Source: Bradyrhizobium jicamae (GTDB lineage Bacteria > Pseudomonadota > Alphaproteobacteria > Rhizobiales > Xanthobacteraceae). Taken from it: DNA of 64,000 nt. A program made the position numbers and the translations under genes. Within the stretch, counting starts at the first letter, position 1. Each line of letters starts with the position of its first letter. Below the pieces are notes generated by a model that saw only the letters and a list, made by a program, of their open reading frames with translations, was not told the origin of the DNA and did not search any database. Positions 34,929 through 43,964 of the stretch are shown here, piece by piece. The stretch spans positions 62,001 through 126,000 of the forward strand of contig NZ_LLXZ01000215.1 of NCBI RefSeq assembly GCF_001440395.1. The letters are read 5' to 3'.

Positions 34929-35981
34929 ATGCGATATGCCGCCTTCATTGCCGCCGCGCTCATGCTGATTCAACCAGCACATGCAGAGAAGACGCCGGAG
35001 GTCGATCCGCGCGCCTCGCTCGGGGTCGTCCAGCAATGGATCTATAACTACCGGGCCAAGCCGGACTACGCCCATGTCCCGGCAGCTGTGCGTGTGCTGT
35101 TTCACTCGCAGACGTTCAAGGAGCCGGAGAATGCCGGCATCTATCTCGGCTTTATCGCCGGTGCGATCAGCTCCAATCCGGCCAAGGCCGAGCAGCTCAT
35201 TGCCAGTTTCTTCCCCGTGCGGCCGGACGATGAATGGGTGATCGTCCGCGCCATCGCCTATTCGGGGCTGCCCGACTGGAGAAACGTGCTGCGTCGGGTC
35301 GCGCCACGAATGCCGGGCCGGCGGGTCATGATCGACAGCTACCTGGCCGGCAAGCTGCCGACCTTGACCGATATCCCGCTGGAAGAAGTAAAGCCCGGCA
35401 TGATGGAGAAGATGCGCGGAGCCTTCACGAAGAATCCCTTCGCCAAGGACGAGCGCAAGCTGAACACGACGCTGACGTTCGCGGGCAACCAGGATTTGCT
35501 GGATACGCTCTGGGGCTACTATTTCGCGACCGGCTCGCATGCACCGATCCAGCGCATCGTGCAGATGCTGCCATGGAGCAAGAGCCGCGACACGATCGAC
35601 AAGCTGACGGTCGGAAGCATGGCGCGCTATACGCTGGCAAGCTACGCCATCCGCGATGCCAGTTTGCGCGAATATCTCCGCAGCGAGCTTGCAAGGCAAT
35701 CGGCGGCGGTCAAGGCGCCGCTTGCCGAAGTCGTCGAAGCGGCGGACACGGTGCAGATCGCAGCGCTGCGCAAGGATGCGCTGGCCGCCGTTGAGGAACT
35801 CAAGACCAAGGGCTCTGATAGCCGCCGCGACCTCAGCTTCTGGGGCCAGGTCGGCGTCGGCGCGGTCGCGCTCGGCTGTGTCTCCGCGGCTGCGCTGGGG
35901 CAGGTGGCGGTCGGCATTCCCTGCGTAATTGGCGGCTCGGCCTCACAGGGTCTGCTGTCCTTCTGGGAAAAGCAGCAGTAA
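34929..35981 (+). CDS. Secreted protein of unknown function
   Basis: 350 residues from the ATG at 34929 (AGGAG eight bases upstream). Signal peptide 1-18 (ends PAHA-E). The mature part is helical with conserved-looking segments FIAGAISSNPAKAEQLI and IAYSGLPDWR. A hydrophobic Gly/Ala-rich stretch lies near the C-terminus (VGVGAVALGCVSAAALGQVA), possibly a membrane anchor. No family is recognised; similar proteins occur in Bradyrhizobium. It is divergent from the BamA-like gene across about 240 bases, so an envelope role is plausible. Confidence 0.75.
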   Translation: MRYAAFIAAALMLIQPAHAEKTPEVDPRASLGVVQQWIYNYRAKPDYAHVPAAVRVLFHSQTFKEPENAGIYLGFIAGAISSNPAKAEQLIASFFPVRPDDEWVIVRAIAYSGLPDWRNVLRRVAPRMPGRRVMIDSYLAGKLPTLTDIPLEEVKPGMMEKMRGAFTKNPFAKDERKLNTTLTFAGNQDLLDTLWGYYFATGSHAPIQRIVQMLPWSKSRDTIDKLTVGSMARYTLASYAIRDASLREYLRSELARQSAAVKAPLAEVVEAADTVQIAALRKDALAAVEELKTKGSDSRRDLSFWGQVGVGAVALGCVSAAALGQVAVGIPCVIGGSASQGLLSFWEKQQ

Positions 35982-36002
35982 CTCAGGTCAGGTCGCCGGA
36001 GT

Positions 36003-37568
36003 TCATTCCAGTCCCGCGCGGCGAAAGCCTTCGAGATAATGCTCGCGATCGGCGTCGTGCTTCCAGGGTAGCTGCGTCGCGATCCAGGCGAGGGAAATAT
36101 TCGGCTGGGTCCGGCGCAATTCCGCAAGTGCGGAGCGCGCGAGTTCGATCTGGCCGGTCATTCCGGCCGCGACCGTCAGCACCCGGTAGGCGCCGGTGAG
36201 ATCGCCGCGCTGACGGGTTGCCTCGCGCGCCAGCGCGATCGCTTCCTCATAATTTCTGCCGACGAACTGGGCGTAGGCCGCAACGCCGTGATAGATCGCG
36301 GATGAGGGATCGCGGGGGCTTTGGCGGATGGCGCGTTGCGTCGCCGCAAAGGCATCCTCCCACCGCCCGGTATAGGTCAAGGCCAAGGCATAGTATCCCT
36401 GCGCCAGCGAGAAGTTCGGGTTGAGCTGGAGCGCCAACTCAAACTCGGCCAGCGAATGATCGAGGCGGCGCGTGGAGAAATACACGCTGCCGAGGGCGGT
36501 ATGCGCCCAGGCATCCTCGCTGTCGGCGCCAATCGCCGCCAATGCCGCTTGCTCCGCAATGGGCGCCGCGGTTGCAATATCCCTCCAGCCCAGATGCACG
36601 CCGAACATGTGATTGGTTGCGAACAGGGCCAGCGCCTGACCGTAGTTCGGATCGATCGCAATTGCTTTTTCCAGCAGCTCCTGCGCGGCGAGGCTGTCGG
36701 GCCGCGTCACCCGCCAATGGTGGGACAACGCCCGCATCACCAAATCCCATGCATCGACGCTGTTGGGCGGCTTGCGCCGGCTGCGAAAATTCTCGGCGGC
36801 GTAGATCTGCGGCTCGATGGCGGTGACGATGGCGTCGGTGATTTCGTCCTGCACGGCGAAGACGTCCGTCAGCTCGCGGTCGTAATGCTCCGCCCAGATG
36901 TGGCTGCCGGTCGCGGTGTCGTTGAGCTGCGCGGTGATGCGGACGCGATCGCCGCTCCTTCGCACGCTGCCTTCGACCACGTAGCGCACGCCAAGCTCGG
37001 CGGCGACTTGCCTCATGTGCACAGGCTTGCCCTTGTAGGTGAATGACGAATTGCGCGCGATCACGAAGAACCAGCGCAGTTTTGACAGCGCGGTGATGAT
37101 GTCTTCGCTGATTCCGTCGGAGAAATACTCCTGCTCCCGGTCGCCGCTCATGTTGTCGAACGGCAGCACGGCTATCGCCGGACGGTCAGGAAGCGCGAGC
37201 GCCGCACGGGGCTGTTCTGCTTCTGAAGACGATGCGGGACGCGCGTCGCATGGGCTCTTCACGTCGCCGACGAAGCGAATCCCCTTGCGCGGAATGGTGC
37301 GGATGAGCCTCTGCTCCTTGCCGTTGTCGCCGATCGCGCTGCGGGCAGCGTTGATCCGGCTGTCCAGCGTGGAGTCCGAGACGATCCGTCCACCCCACAC
37401 CAGCGCAATGAGATCGTCGCGGCTGACCACGCGATGTCGGTGCTTCAGCAGGTGAACCAGCAAGTCGAATACCTGGGGCTGCATCGCAACCAGATCACTG
37501 CCACGGCGCAGCTCACGGCGATCAGTATCCAGGATGTGATTATCGAAGTTGAATTTCACTTGCCCCAT
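36003..37568 (-). CDS. CadC-like winged-helix regulator with TolB-N-like and TPR domains
   Basis: 521 residues. Residues about 5-95 are an OmpR-type DNA-binding domain (LVAMQPQVFDLLVHLLKH; STLDSRINAARSAIGD; IRTIPRKGIRFVG). A middle domain of about 120 residues (IAVLPFDNMSGDREQEYFSDGISEDI) is the TolB_N/adenylate-cyclase-associated module, and TPR repeats fill the rest. There is no transmembrane segment, unlike classical CadC, so it is a cytoplasmic one-component regulator. The second ATG (37568) fits AGGAAAG spacing better than 37571. Target genes are unknown; the divergent neighbour is mddA. Confidence 0.88.
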   Translation of the reverse strand: MGQVKFNFDNHILDTDRRELRRGSDLVAMQPQVFDLLVHLLKHRHRVVSRDDLIALVWGGRIVSDSTLDSRINAARSAIGDNGKEQRLIRTIPRKGIRFVGDVKSPCDARPASSSEAEQPRAALALPDRPAIAVLPFDNMSGDREQEYFSDGISEDIITALSKLRWFFVIARNSSFTYKGKPVHMRQVAAELGVRYVVEGSVRRSGDRVRITAQLNDTATGSHIWAEHYDRELTDVFAVQDEITDAIVTAIEPQIYAAENFRSRRKPPNSVDAWDLVMRALSHHWRVTRPDSLAAQELLEKAIAIDPNYGQALALFATNHMFGVHLGWRDIATAAPIAEQAALAAIGADSEDAWAHTALGSVYFSTRRLDHSLAEFELALQLNPNFSLAQGYYALALTYTGRWEDAFAATQRAIRQSPRDPSSAIYHGVAAYAQFVGRNYEEAIALAREATRQRGDLTGAYRVLTVAAGMTGQIELARSALAELRRTQPNISLAWIATQLPWKHDADREHYLEGFRRAGLE

Positions 37569-37700
37569 CATCTTTCCTAAAGAAACAATCAAGTCCGTCT
37601 AATGAAGAGCTGAAGCGTAAGGCAAAGTTTCGTGGCCGCTTTTGCGGCATCCTGAAAGAATCAGGAGTTGCGATTCATTGCCTGTAGCGGAGCCAATTTC

Positions 37701-38477
37701 ATGACGGAAGCTCAAGTCATCCGCCCGGCGATGCCGGGCAACGGAGCGCTAAGATTCACTGCATTTCTGTTCGGAGGTGTGGCCTATCTCACATTTCTGT
37801 TCACGATTATGTACGCCATCGGGTTCATATCGGGCTTCGCCGTGCCGAAGGCGATCGATACCGGCCCGAAATCGGGGGTATTCGAGGCAATTGTCGTCAA
37901 TCTCGCACTGATGGCGTTATTTGCCATCCAACATAGCGTCATGGCGCGTAAATCATTCAAACACTGGTGGACGCAGTTTATTCCGCAGTCGGTGGAGCGC
38001 AGTACCTATGTGCTTTGTGCAAGCCTGACGCTGTTGTTGCTGTTCTGGCAATGGCGTCCAATGCCGGATCTGATCTGGAGCGTCCAGGAGCCCGACTTGG
38101 CCGTGGTGATCGCGACATTGTCGTTTGTCGGTTGGGTGATCGTGTTCACGAGCACGTTCCTGATCAATCATTTCGAGCTGTTCGGATTGCACCAGGTCGC
38201 CAACAATCTCGCAGGCCGCGAGATGCCGGCGCCGGTCTTCCGGACGCCGTTCCTATACCGCTTTGTGCGGCACCCGATCTATCTCGGTTTCATCATCGCC
38301 TTCTGGGCGACGCCGACGATGAGCGCGGGTCATCTGTTGTTCGCCATTGTGACCACGGCCTACATCTTCATCGGCATCATGTTGGAAGAGCGCGATCTCG
38401 TTGACATGTTCGGCGACGAGTATCGCCGTTACCGGGAGCGCGTTTCAATGCTGTTCCCCTGGCGCAAGCTGACCTGA
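37701..38477 (+). CDS. mddA: Methanethiol S-methyltransferase
   Basis: 258 residues, five or six membrane helices, in the isoprenylcysteine methyltransferase/NnrU superfamily. Segments diagnostic for MddA are LFAIQHSVMARKSFKHWW, the RSTYVL motif, and LFWQWRPMP. The C-terminal SAM-binding signature is RHPIYLGFIIAFWATP with EERDLVDMFGDEYRRY. MddA methylates methanethiol to dimethyl sulfide. The start at 37701 lies after an in-frame ATG at 37668, which would add 11 unrelated residues. It is divergent from the CadC-like regulator, which might control it. Confidence 0.9.
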   Translation: MTEAQVIRPAMPGNGALRFTAFLFGGVAYLTFLFTIMYAIGFISGFAVPKAIDTGPKSGVFEAIVVNLALMALFAIQHSVMARKSFKHWWTQFIPQSVERSTYVLCASLTLLLLFWQWRPMPDLIWSVQEPDLAVVIATLSFVGWVIVFTSTFLINHFELFGLHQVANNLAGREMPAPVFRTPFLYRFVRHPIYLGFIIAFWATPTMSAGHLLFAIVTTAYIFIGIMLEERDLVDMFGDEYRRYRERVSMLFPWRKLT

Positions 38478-38513
38478 TCACTTCGTACTTGCCTGCAAGG
38501 AGAGGGAAGAATC

Positions 38514-38936
38514 ATGAAACACACTGGAAGCTGTTTTTGCGGCGCGGTCGAGGTAGAGGTCACCGGTGCGCCGGAAGGCATGGGTTATTGCCATTGCCGT
38601 TCCTGCCGTTCGTGGTCCGGCGGGCCGGTGAACGCGTTCACCCTGTGGAAGCCGGAGGCGGTACGAGTCACGGCAGGAGCGCAACACGTTGCAACCTTCG
38701 AGAAGACGCCGATGAGTCAGCGCAAGTACTGCAAGGAGTGCGGTGGTCATCTGATGACCAATCATCCAACGCTCGGGCTGGTCGACGTCTTCGCCGCAAC
38801 TCTCCCGACACTTCCTTTCACGCCCGGCGTGCACGTCAACTACGCCGAGACAGTGCTGCCGATGCGGGACGGGTTGCCCAAGCTCAAGGATTTTCCTGCC
38901 GAGCTTGGCGGCTCCGGTGAGATGATTACTGAATAG
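38514..38936 (+). CDS. GFA-family zinc protein (glutathione-dependent formaldehyde-activating-like)
   Basis: 140 residues. The zinc-binding cysteines lie in GSCFCGAVEV, CHCRSCR and CKECGGHL, the full GFA (Mss4-like) pattern. AAGGAGAGG precedes the ATG. The founding member speeds the joining of glutathione and formaldehyde, but most homologues have no proven reaction. It follows mddA by 36 bases and may be co-transcribed. Confidence 0.9.
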   Translation: MKHTGSCFCGAVEVEVTGAPEGMGYCHCRSCRSWSGGPVNAFTLWKPEAVRVTAGAQHVATFEKTPMSQRKYCKECGGHLMTNHPTLGLVDVFAATLPTLPFTPGVHVNYAETVLPMRDGLPKLKDFPAELGGSGEMITE

Positions 38937-39258
38937 GGAAAACAAGCTTCGACTGAGGTAACGACGCAGCGAACGCCGCTCGCGGCGCGTTCCTCGCCAA
39001 GCCGCCGCTCGACTCCCGGACCAGCCCGGGGTCGGGCGGCGGTCCTTTGATGAATCGACGGTCCGGCCCCACCCTGCAGCATGGCTGCGAGGGCACTGCT
39101 GCGGGCTCGTGCACCGTCTTCAGAGCTATGTCAGCGGAAGGTCCCGCCCTGCAAAATCGGGGTTTGGCGTTGCCCGCCCGGTTCCGGTAAGAAAGCCTTG
39201 AAGTCGCGGCGAAAAGCCTTTGTTTCGCCAGGCAGAATAACAAGGGGAAACGCCGGAA
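38937..39258. other. Intergenic region upstream of the second CaiB gene
   Basis: About 320 bases, GC-rich, with CCCGG-type short inverted repeats around 39015-39040. No supported gene, clear operator or terminator was found. Confidence 0.3.
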
Positions 39259-40521
39259 ATGACTGCCAAGCCGCAATTGCCGGAGCGAATGCCGCGCGCC
39301 AAGGGACAGCCGACTGCCCTGGATGGTCTATTGGTCGTCGATTTCACCCGGGTCGTGGCAGGTCCGGCCTGCACGCAGACGCTGGCCGATTTCGGCGCTG
39401 AAGTGATCAAGGTCGAGAACCCCGACGGCGGCGACGATACCCGCCACTATGAGCATGCGGAAATCGGCGGCGAGAGCGCGGCCTTCCTCAGCCTCAATCG
39501 CAACAAGCGTGGCATTGCGCTCGACTTCAACAATCCGGCGGCGCTTGAAGTCGCCCGCGAACTGATCGCGAAAGCGGATGTCGTCGTGGAGAATTTCTCC
39601 GGCGGCGTGATGAAGAAATTCGGTCTCGATTATGCTTCCGTCGCGCCGACCAATCCTCGGCTGATCTATTGCTCGATCTCCGCCTATGGCCGCAAGGGCG
39701 ACTTCGCCTTGCGCCCGGGCTTCGATCCGATCACGCAGGCCGAAAGCGGCTTCATGTCGCTGAACGGGTTTCCGGACGGCGAGCCGGTGCGAACCGGTCC
39801 GCCGATCGTCGACATGGCGACGGGGATGTCGGCATGCAACGCGATCCTGCTGGCGCTGATCGCCCGCGACCGACTGGGCCGCGGCCAGCAGGTCGAAGTG
39901 GCGCTGATCGATACAGCCGTGTCGATGACCGGCTTTTACGGCATGGCCTATCTGATCAGTGGCGCGAATCCGGGCCGCTTCGGAAATTCACCGAACGGCT
40001 CGCCCACCGTCGGCCTCTACCAAGCATCCGATGGGCCGCTCTACATGGCCTGCGCCAATGACCGGCTGTATCGCCGGCTCGTGGTCGATGTGCTCGATCG
40101 GCCGGATCTCGTCACCGATCCCCGGTTCGCGCACCGGAAAGACCGAACCGCCAACAAGGAAAAGCTGCGCGCCATCATCGCCGGCGTTTTTGCCAGCGAC
40201 AGCCTTGAGCACTGGATGGCGAAGATGAAGAAGGCCAACATACCGGTCGGCTATCTGCGCACCGTCGAGGAAGGCTTCAACGCGCCGGAAGTGCGCGACC
40301 GCCATCGTCTCAGCCGGATTCCGCATCCGACCGCGGGCGCGGTCCCCAATATTGAAACGCCGCTGCAGATGAGCTTGACGCCAACCATCGATCCGGTGGC
40401 GGCGCCGCTGCTCGGCGAGCATACCAGGGAAGTGCTCCGAAAGACCCTCGGCTATGATGAGCGACGTATGGCTGAACTGGCCGAGGCGGGGGCTTTCGGG
40501 AAGGTGGGCAATATGGCCTGA
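39259..40521 (+). CDS. CaiB/BaiF family CoA-transferase (second copy)
   Basis: 420 residues. It has LDGLLVVDFTRVVAGPACTQ, GAEVIKVENPDGGD and the catalytic Asp in RPGFDPITQAESG, followed by MTGFYGMAYL and GNSPNGSPTVGLYQ. It is a class III CoA-transferase, closer in layout to formyl/succinyl-CoA-dependent enzymes than the copy at 18.3 kb. It precedes the FMN hydroxy-acid dehydrogenase gene by 141 bases; a hydroxy- or keto-acid substrate would fit (inference). Confidence 0.92.
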   Translation: MTAKPQLPERMPRAKGQPTALDGLLVVDFTRVVAGPACTQTLADFGAEVIKVENPDGGDDTRHYEHAEIGGESAAFLSLNRNKRGIALDFNNPAALEVARELIAKADVVVENFSGGVMKKFGLDYASVAPTNPRLIYCSISAYGRKGDFALRPGFDPITQAESGFMSLNGFPDGEPVRTGPPIVDMATGMSACNAILLALIARDRLGRGQQVEVALIDTAVSMTGFYGMAYLISGANPGRFGNSPNGSPTVGLYQASDGPLYMACANDRLYRRLVVDVLDRPDLVTDPRFAHRKDRTANKEKLRAIIAGVFASDSLEHWMAKMKKANIPVGYLRTVEEGFNAPEVRDRHRLSRIPHPTAGAVPNIETPLQMSLTPTIDPVAAPLLGEHTREVLRKTLGYDERRMAELAEAGAFGKVGNMA

Positions 40522-40662
40522 GCGGTGCTGGCCTTCCGCACCGCCGCATCTCGCAAACGAATAACATCCCTGCGTTTGCATGACGCCTAACCTGTTCAAG
40601 GCGGTAGCTTTTTCCGCTTGTCTGCGGCTAAGGTGCAGCCAAGGTGATGGGAGAGGAACAGC

Positions 40663-41796
40663 ATGAATGACGGCACCCCCACGCGTCCGGCGAGGAATGT
40701 CGAACTCGGCGCCAGCGGCGAGGAATTCCAGAATCTCCACGAATTCATTCGAAAGGCCCGCGCCCGGCTGAACCAGAACGCATGGGACTATATCGTCGGC
40801 GCTTCCGAGACCGAGACCACGATGCGCCGCAACCGGATGGCGCTCGACGAGATCGCATTCCGGCCGCGGGTGTTGCGCAACGTCGCTAGCGTCGATGCTT
40901 CCACCGAGGTCTTCGGACGCCGGCTGCGATTGCCTGTGATGATTGCGCCGGTCGGCGCGCTCGAGATTTTCGATCCTGATTCAGGCGCCGCCGTCGCGCG
41001 CGGAGCAGGGCAGTTCGGTGCCTCTCACATGCTGAGCTCGGTGTCCGAGCCGGGGCTAGAGGCGACCGCCAAGGCTGCACCCGATGCGTTGCGCATCTAT
41101 CAGCTCTATGTCCGCGGTGATGATGCCTTTGTCGAGGATGTTGTCAGCCGCACCATCGATAATGGCTACACCGCGTTCTGCCTGACCGTCGACACGGCGC
41201 ATTACAGCCGGCGCGAGCGCGATATCGCCAAGCGCTATGTTCGCGAAAGCCGCATCCGCGCCACCGGCGGCGACTTCCAGAAGGGGCTGGATTGGCGCAC
41301 GGTGAAGCTGATCAAGGACAAGTATAAAATTCCGCTGGTCATCAAGGGCATCGCCACGGCGGAAGACGCCGCCATCGCGCTCGACCATGGCGTGGACTGG
41401 ATCTATGTGTCGAACCATGGCGGCCGCCAGCTCGACCATGGACGCGGCGCAATGCACGTCCTGCCGGAAATCGTCGACGCGGTCGCCGGTCGCGCCAGGA
41501 TCATGGTCGATGGCTCGTTCAGCCGTGGCACGGACATCGTGAAGGCAATCGCCTCCGGCGCCGATCTGGTCGGCATTGGCCGGCTGCAATGCTGGGCGCT
41601 GGCGGCCGCGGGCGAGGCCGGCATCGTGCGGATGCTGGAGCTTCTCGAAGACGAGGTTATCCGTTGCCTGGGATTACTCGGCGTCACCCGCTTTGCAGAA
41701 CTCGATAAATCCTATCTGCATGCGGCGACCGCGACCAATCCGCCTGGCGTGTTCAGCGCCTTTCCGCTGCTGGACATCGAGCCCTATCGCTATTGA
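40663..41796 (+). CDS. FMN-dependent alpha-hydroxy-acid dehydrogenase
   Basis: 377 residues of the lactate/glycolate/mandelate dehydrogenase family. Marks: DYIVGASETETTMRRN near the start, RPRVLRNV, LPVMIAPVG, LVIKGIAT (active-site Lys), the catalytic His in VSNHGGRQLDHG, and VDGSFSRGTDIVKAIASGA (FMN phosphate). It oxidises a 2-hydroxy acid to a keto acid. The loop after LDHG carries an unusual RGAMHVLPEIV. It is preceded by GGGAGAGG and followed by a pair of hairpins. Confidence 0.9.
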   Translation: MNDGTPTRPARNVELGASGEEFQNLHEFIRKARARLNQNAWDYIVGASETETTMRRNRMALDEIAFRPRVLRNVASVDASTEVFGRRLRLPVMIAPVGALEIFDPDSGAAVARGAGQFGASHMLSSVSEPGLEATAKAAPDALRIYQLYVRGDDAFVEDVVSRTIDNGYTAFCLTVDTAHYSRRERDIAKRYVRESRIRATGGDFQKGLDWRTVKLIKDKYKIPLVIKGIATAEDAAIALDHGVDWIYVSNHGGRQLDHGRGAMHVLPEIVDAVAGRARIMVDGSFSRGTDIVKAIASGADLVGIGRLQCWALAAAGEAGIVRMLELLEDEVIRCLGLLGVTRFAELDKSYLHAATATNPPGVFSAFPLLDIEPYRY

Positions 41797-41803
41797 GAAG
41801 GAC

Positions 41804-41832
41804 GGCTGCGCCAGGTCTTTGACCTGACAGCC
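41804..41832 (+). terminator. Terminator-like hairpin after the hydroxy-acid dehydrogenase
   Basis: GGCTG (41804-41808) and CAGCC (41828-41832) enclose CAGGTC (41812-41817), TTT and GACCTG (41821-41826). It lies eight bases past the stop codon. Only weak T-richness follows (CTGTTGTT), so termination is probable but unproven. Confidence 0.5.
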
Positions 41833-41850
41833 CTGTTGTTCCCGGAATTG

Positions 41851-41876
41851 GTCCTCGCCAGGGAACCTGGCGGGAC
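41851..41876. terminator. Second strong hairpin
   Basis: CGCCAGG (41856-41862), GAA, CCTGGCG (41866-41872) is a perfect 7-bp stem, extended by GTCC (41851-41854) with GGAC (41873-41876) past a one-base bulge. It has no U-tract. It directly follows the hairpin at 41804-41832. Confidence 0.45.
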
Positions 41877-41956
41877 GTCTGTGCATTTATCAGCTGCGCC
41901 GCGGACGGCGCCGTGAAACACAAATCTGATTTCCAAGGTCTTGTAGTCTTAAGCGA

Positions 41957-42163
41957 ATGACGGAAAATCCTTTCGCTCAATTCAGCCTCGAGAAGGCGAT
42001 CGGTCTCCGCTGGACGTTGCGGGATATTCAAGCTCGCCGACTGAAATTGTCGCCGGTCAGCGATGAAGATCTGCGAACGTTGACGGACCTCGGCCTGGTC
42101 GAAGCGCGCGAGGAGGGCCTTGTGCTGACGCCGGCCGGAACGGCCGTCGTGAACGGGCCGTAG
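41957..42163 (+). CDS. Small conserved orphan protein
   Basis: 68 residues, soluble: TENPFAQFSLEKAIGLRWTL at the start and a VSDEDLRTLTDLGLVEA segment like the end of a small winged helix. I recall similar small proteins from Bradyrhizobium but no function. It ends one base before the end of the convergent zinc-ribbon gene. Confidence 0.6.
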   Translation: MTENPFAQFSLEKAIGLRWTLRDIQARRLKLSPVSDEDLRTLTDLGLVEAREEGLVLTPAGTAVVNGP

Positions 42164-42349
42164 TCAGCGCGCCTTGAGGAAGCTCTCGCCGGAGTCGCAG
42201 GGCGTGCAACGGTAGGTCAACACGTCGTAATGCTGGTCGCGCGGCTCGATCGTGGCCAGTCTCATCTGCGCGCCGCATTTCATGCAGGGCATTTCTATGC
42301 TGGTCTGAAATCGCGTGCAGGTGGGTGTCGGTCGAAACGTTTGCAGCAT
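42164..42349 (-). CDS. Small zinc-ribbon-like protein
   Basis: 61 residues from the ATG at 42349 (GGGGATACG upstream). Two CxxC pairs, CMKC and CTPC, about 26 residues apart, suggest a zinc ribbon. A few family traits (IEPRDQHYDVLTYRC) match uncharacterised Bradyrhizobium proteins. It converges directly on the 68-aa gene. Confidence 0.6.
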   Translation of the reverse strand: MLQTFRPTPTCTRFQTSIEMPCMKCGAQMRLATIEPRDQHYDVLTYRCTPCDSGESFLKAR

Positions 42350-42622
42350 CGTATCCCCATGTCCCAAGAGAGACTTAAAAACCAGAGACGCAACGCCACC
42401 TAACCCGAATCACTATGCCACACTGTTGCCACCATTGGAATCCTGCGTCACCTCCGTACGGTTACGGGCCGCAGCTTAAGGAAATCATTCCTTTGACTAT
42501 TGGCTGGGATCAGGGGGCTGATGCCGACGCGGAGGTCCATGACCGGCGAAGGCCGGTCAATACGACGCAGACGCAGACGGGAATTGTGCTAACCTGCCAA
42601 CGTCGACACTGGAGAAGCGACC

Positions 42623-42976
42623 ATGACTGAACCGAAACTCGAAGTCCCGGCCGAACTGCGTGATCTGGCCGAGAAAACCATCGATCAGGCGGAAAAGGCG
42701 TTCGGCATGTTCTTCGACGCCGCCGGCAAGTCCATGACGTCGATGCCCGGCGCGGGTACGGAAATTTCCAGGCAGGCGCTGTCGTTTACCGAGCAGAACA
42801 TGAAGGCTGCGTTCGAGCATGCCCGCAAGCTGGTCCACGCGACCGACCTTCAGGAGGCGATGCGGATCCAGTCCGAATTCCTGCGCAGCCAGTTCACCAA
42901 CGCCGGTGAACATATGCGACAGATCACCGGCGGCGTCATGTCAGCCGCAAAGGATTCGGCGAAAGGCAAGTTCTGA
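42623..42976 (+). CDS. Phasin family protein
   Basis: 117 residues, helical and amphipathic, with the phasin pattern LRDLAEKTIDQAEKAFGMFF and LVHATDLQEAMRIQSEFLR. Phasins coat polyhydroxyalkanoate granules. CACTGGAGAAG precedes the ATG. It converges on a small membrane protein gene. Confidence 0.88.
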   Translation: MTEPKLEVPAELRDLAEKTIDQAEKAFGMFFDAAGKSMTSMPGAGTEISRQALSFTEQNMKAAFEHARKLVHATDLQEAMRIQSEFLRSQFTNAGEHMRQITGGVMSAAKDSAKGKF

Positions 42977-42985
42977 GAAGGCTCG

Positions 42986-43243
42986 CTAGCGGCGTCGCGC
43001 AATCGCGACGCCGAACAGAAAGGCGACGAACAGGCTGGCCAGCGGCGCTTCGCGGGTAATTGCGCTGATGGTTGCGAGCGGCATGCCGGGCTTCCGTGCT
43101 GCGGTGATCGCGTCGCTGAGACGCCCGACCGCGGTTTGCAGCGCGGCGGACACTTCCGTCAGCGTGCGTGACACATCGGTCGCGGTGTCGATTGCGCGTT
43201 CTGCCATCCCGGGTTGCGATGGCCCTGAGTTTTCGATTTCCAC
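42986..43243 (-). CDS. Small one-helix membrane protein
   Basis: 85 residues. A polar helical N-terminal part with TATDVSRTLTEVSAALQTAV precedes a C-terminal hydrophobic segment (PLASLFVAFLFGVAIA) ending RRR. The layout resembles ElaB/DUF883 proteins, which tether to the inner membrane. Function unknown. Its 3' end contains a perfect inverted repeat near the phasin stop. Confidence 0.6.
   Translation of the reverse strand: MEIENSGPSQPGMAERAIDTATDVSRTLTEVSAALQTAVGRLSDAITAARKPGMPLATISAITREAPLASLFVAFLFGVAIARRR
42991..43012. terminator. Perfect inverted repeat at convergent gene ends
   Basis: GGCGTCGCG (42991-42999), loop CAAT and CGCGACGCC (43004-43012) form a perfect 9-bp stem just past the phasin stop, inside the last codons of the opposite gene. 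It could stop transcripts from both sides, though no U-tract follows. Confidence 0.4.
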
Positions 43244-43401
43244 GTTATCAACTCACTCGATCGCCTGGCAATTGCCGGGACGGGGCTAATGTGTCGACAA
43301 CGCGCTGACAAGACGTTTGTTCCAGTGGATTATCGCTTCCTTGATGGATCAGGCGGAACCTTCGTCGTCGCCGGGATTTGATTTTGTCTGAGGAGGACAA
43401 C

Positions 43402-43698
43402 ATGGATTTTCCGATGACGAGGGAATTGACCGAGGATCAGTCGACCCGGCGCGGCGGCGCGCCGCTGAAGGTTGCGATTGCGGTCGCAGTTCTCGGCGTG
43501 CTCGGCATGCTGATCTTCGACCATGGGCCATGGAATAAGCCGAAGATGCAGCACCCCGTGATTGCGAACTACAGCACCACTGGCGAGGCTGCCCGGGCAG
43601 CCGGTGCGGATGTCATTCCGACCGAGCCGAAGCTGCAGGTCGAGCCTAGTCCACCAGTGCCAAAGCCCGTTCACCCGGTGAACCCGCCGCCGCAGTAG
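43402..43698 (+). CDS. Small membrane protein with a proline-rich tail
   Basis: 98 residues from the ATG at 43402 (GAGGAGGAC upstream, optimal spacing). One membrane helix (VAIAVAVLGVLGMLIF, about 30-45) and a periplasmic tail ending in VEPSPPVPKPVHPVNPPPQ. Function unknown. It stands alone. Confidence 0.65.
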   Translation: MDFPMTRELTEDQSTRRGGAPLKVAIAVAVLGVLGMLIFDHGPWNKPKMQHPVIANYSTTGEAARAAGADVIPTEPKLQVEPSPPVPKPVHPVNPPPQ

Positions 43699-43778
43699 AG
43701 CGCGCCGTTTGACACGTCGGGCAAATCACCGGCACAACGGCATCATCACACGACTTCGCAGGCCCCTCAGCGAGCGCG

Positions 43779-43964
43779 TCAGCGCACGCTGACAAATGCG
43801 CCCCAGCACGCAGCCAATCCTGCGGCGACCAGTACAAGCAGTGGATTGTCGCAGAACGGACTGCCGTATTGGCACATCGCGACACCCAGCGAGCCGATCT
43901 CGTGACGGCCGGCCGCGTAGAACAAGCCCGATAGAATTGTGAGCACGGCAGCAACGAAAAACAT
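43779..43964 (-). CDS. Very small two-helix membrane protein
   Basis: 61 residues from the ATG at 43964, chosen because AAGGAGG lies eight to nine bases upstream; the longer in-frame extension has no ribosome binding site. Two hydrophobic segments, FFVAAVLTILSGLFYAAGR and LLVLVAAGLAACWGAFV, flank a loop with two cysteines (CQYGSPFC). No known family. Confidence 0.65.
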   Translation of the reverse strand: MFFVAAVLTILSGLFYAAGRHEIGSLGVAMCQYGSPFCDNPLLVLVAAGLAACWGAFVSVR

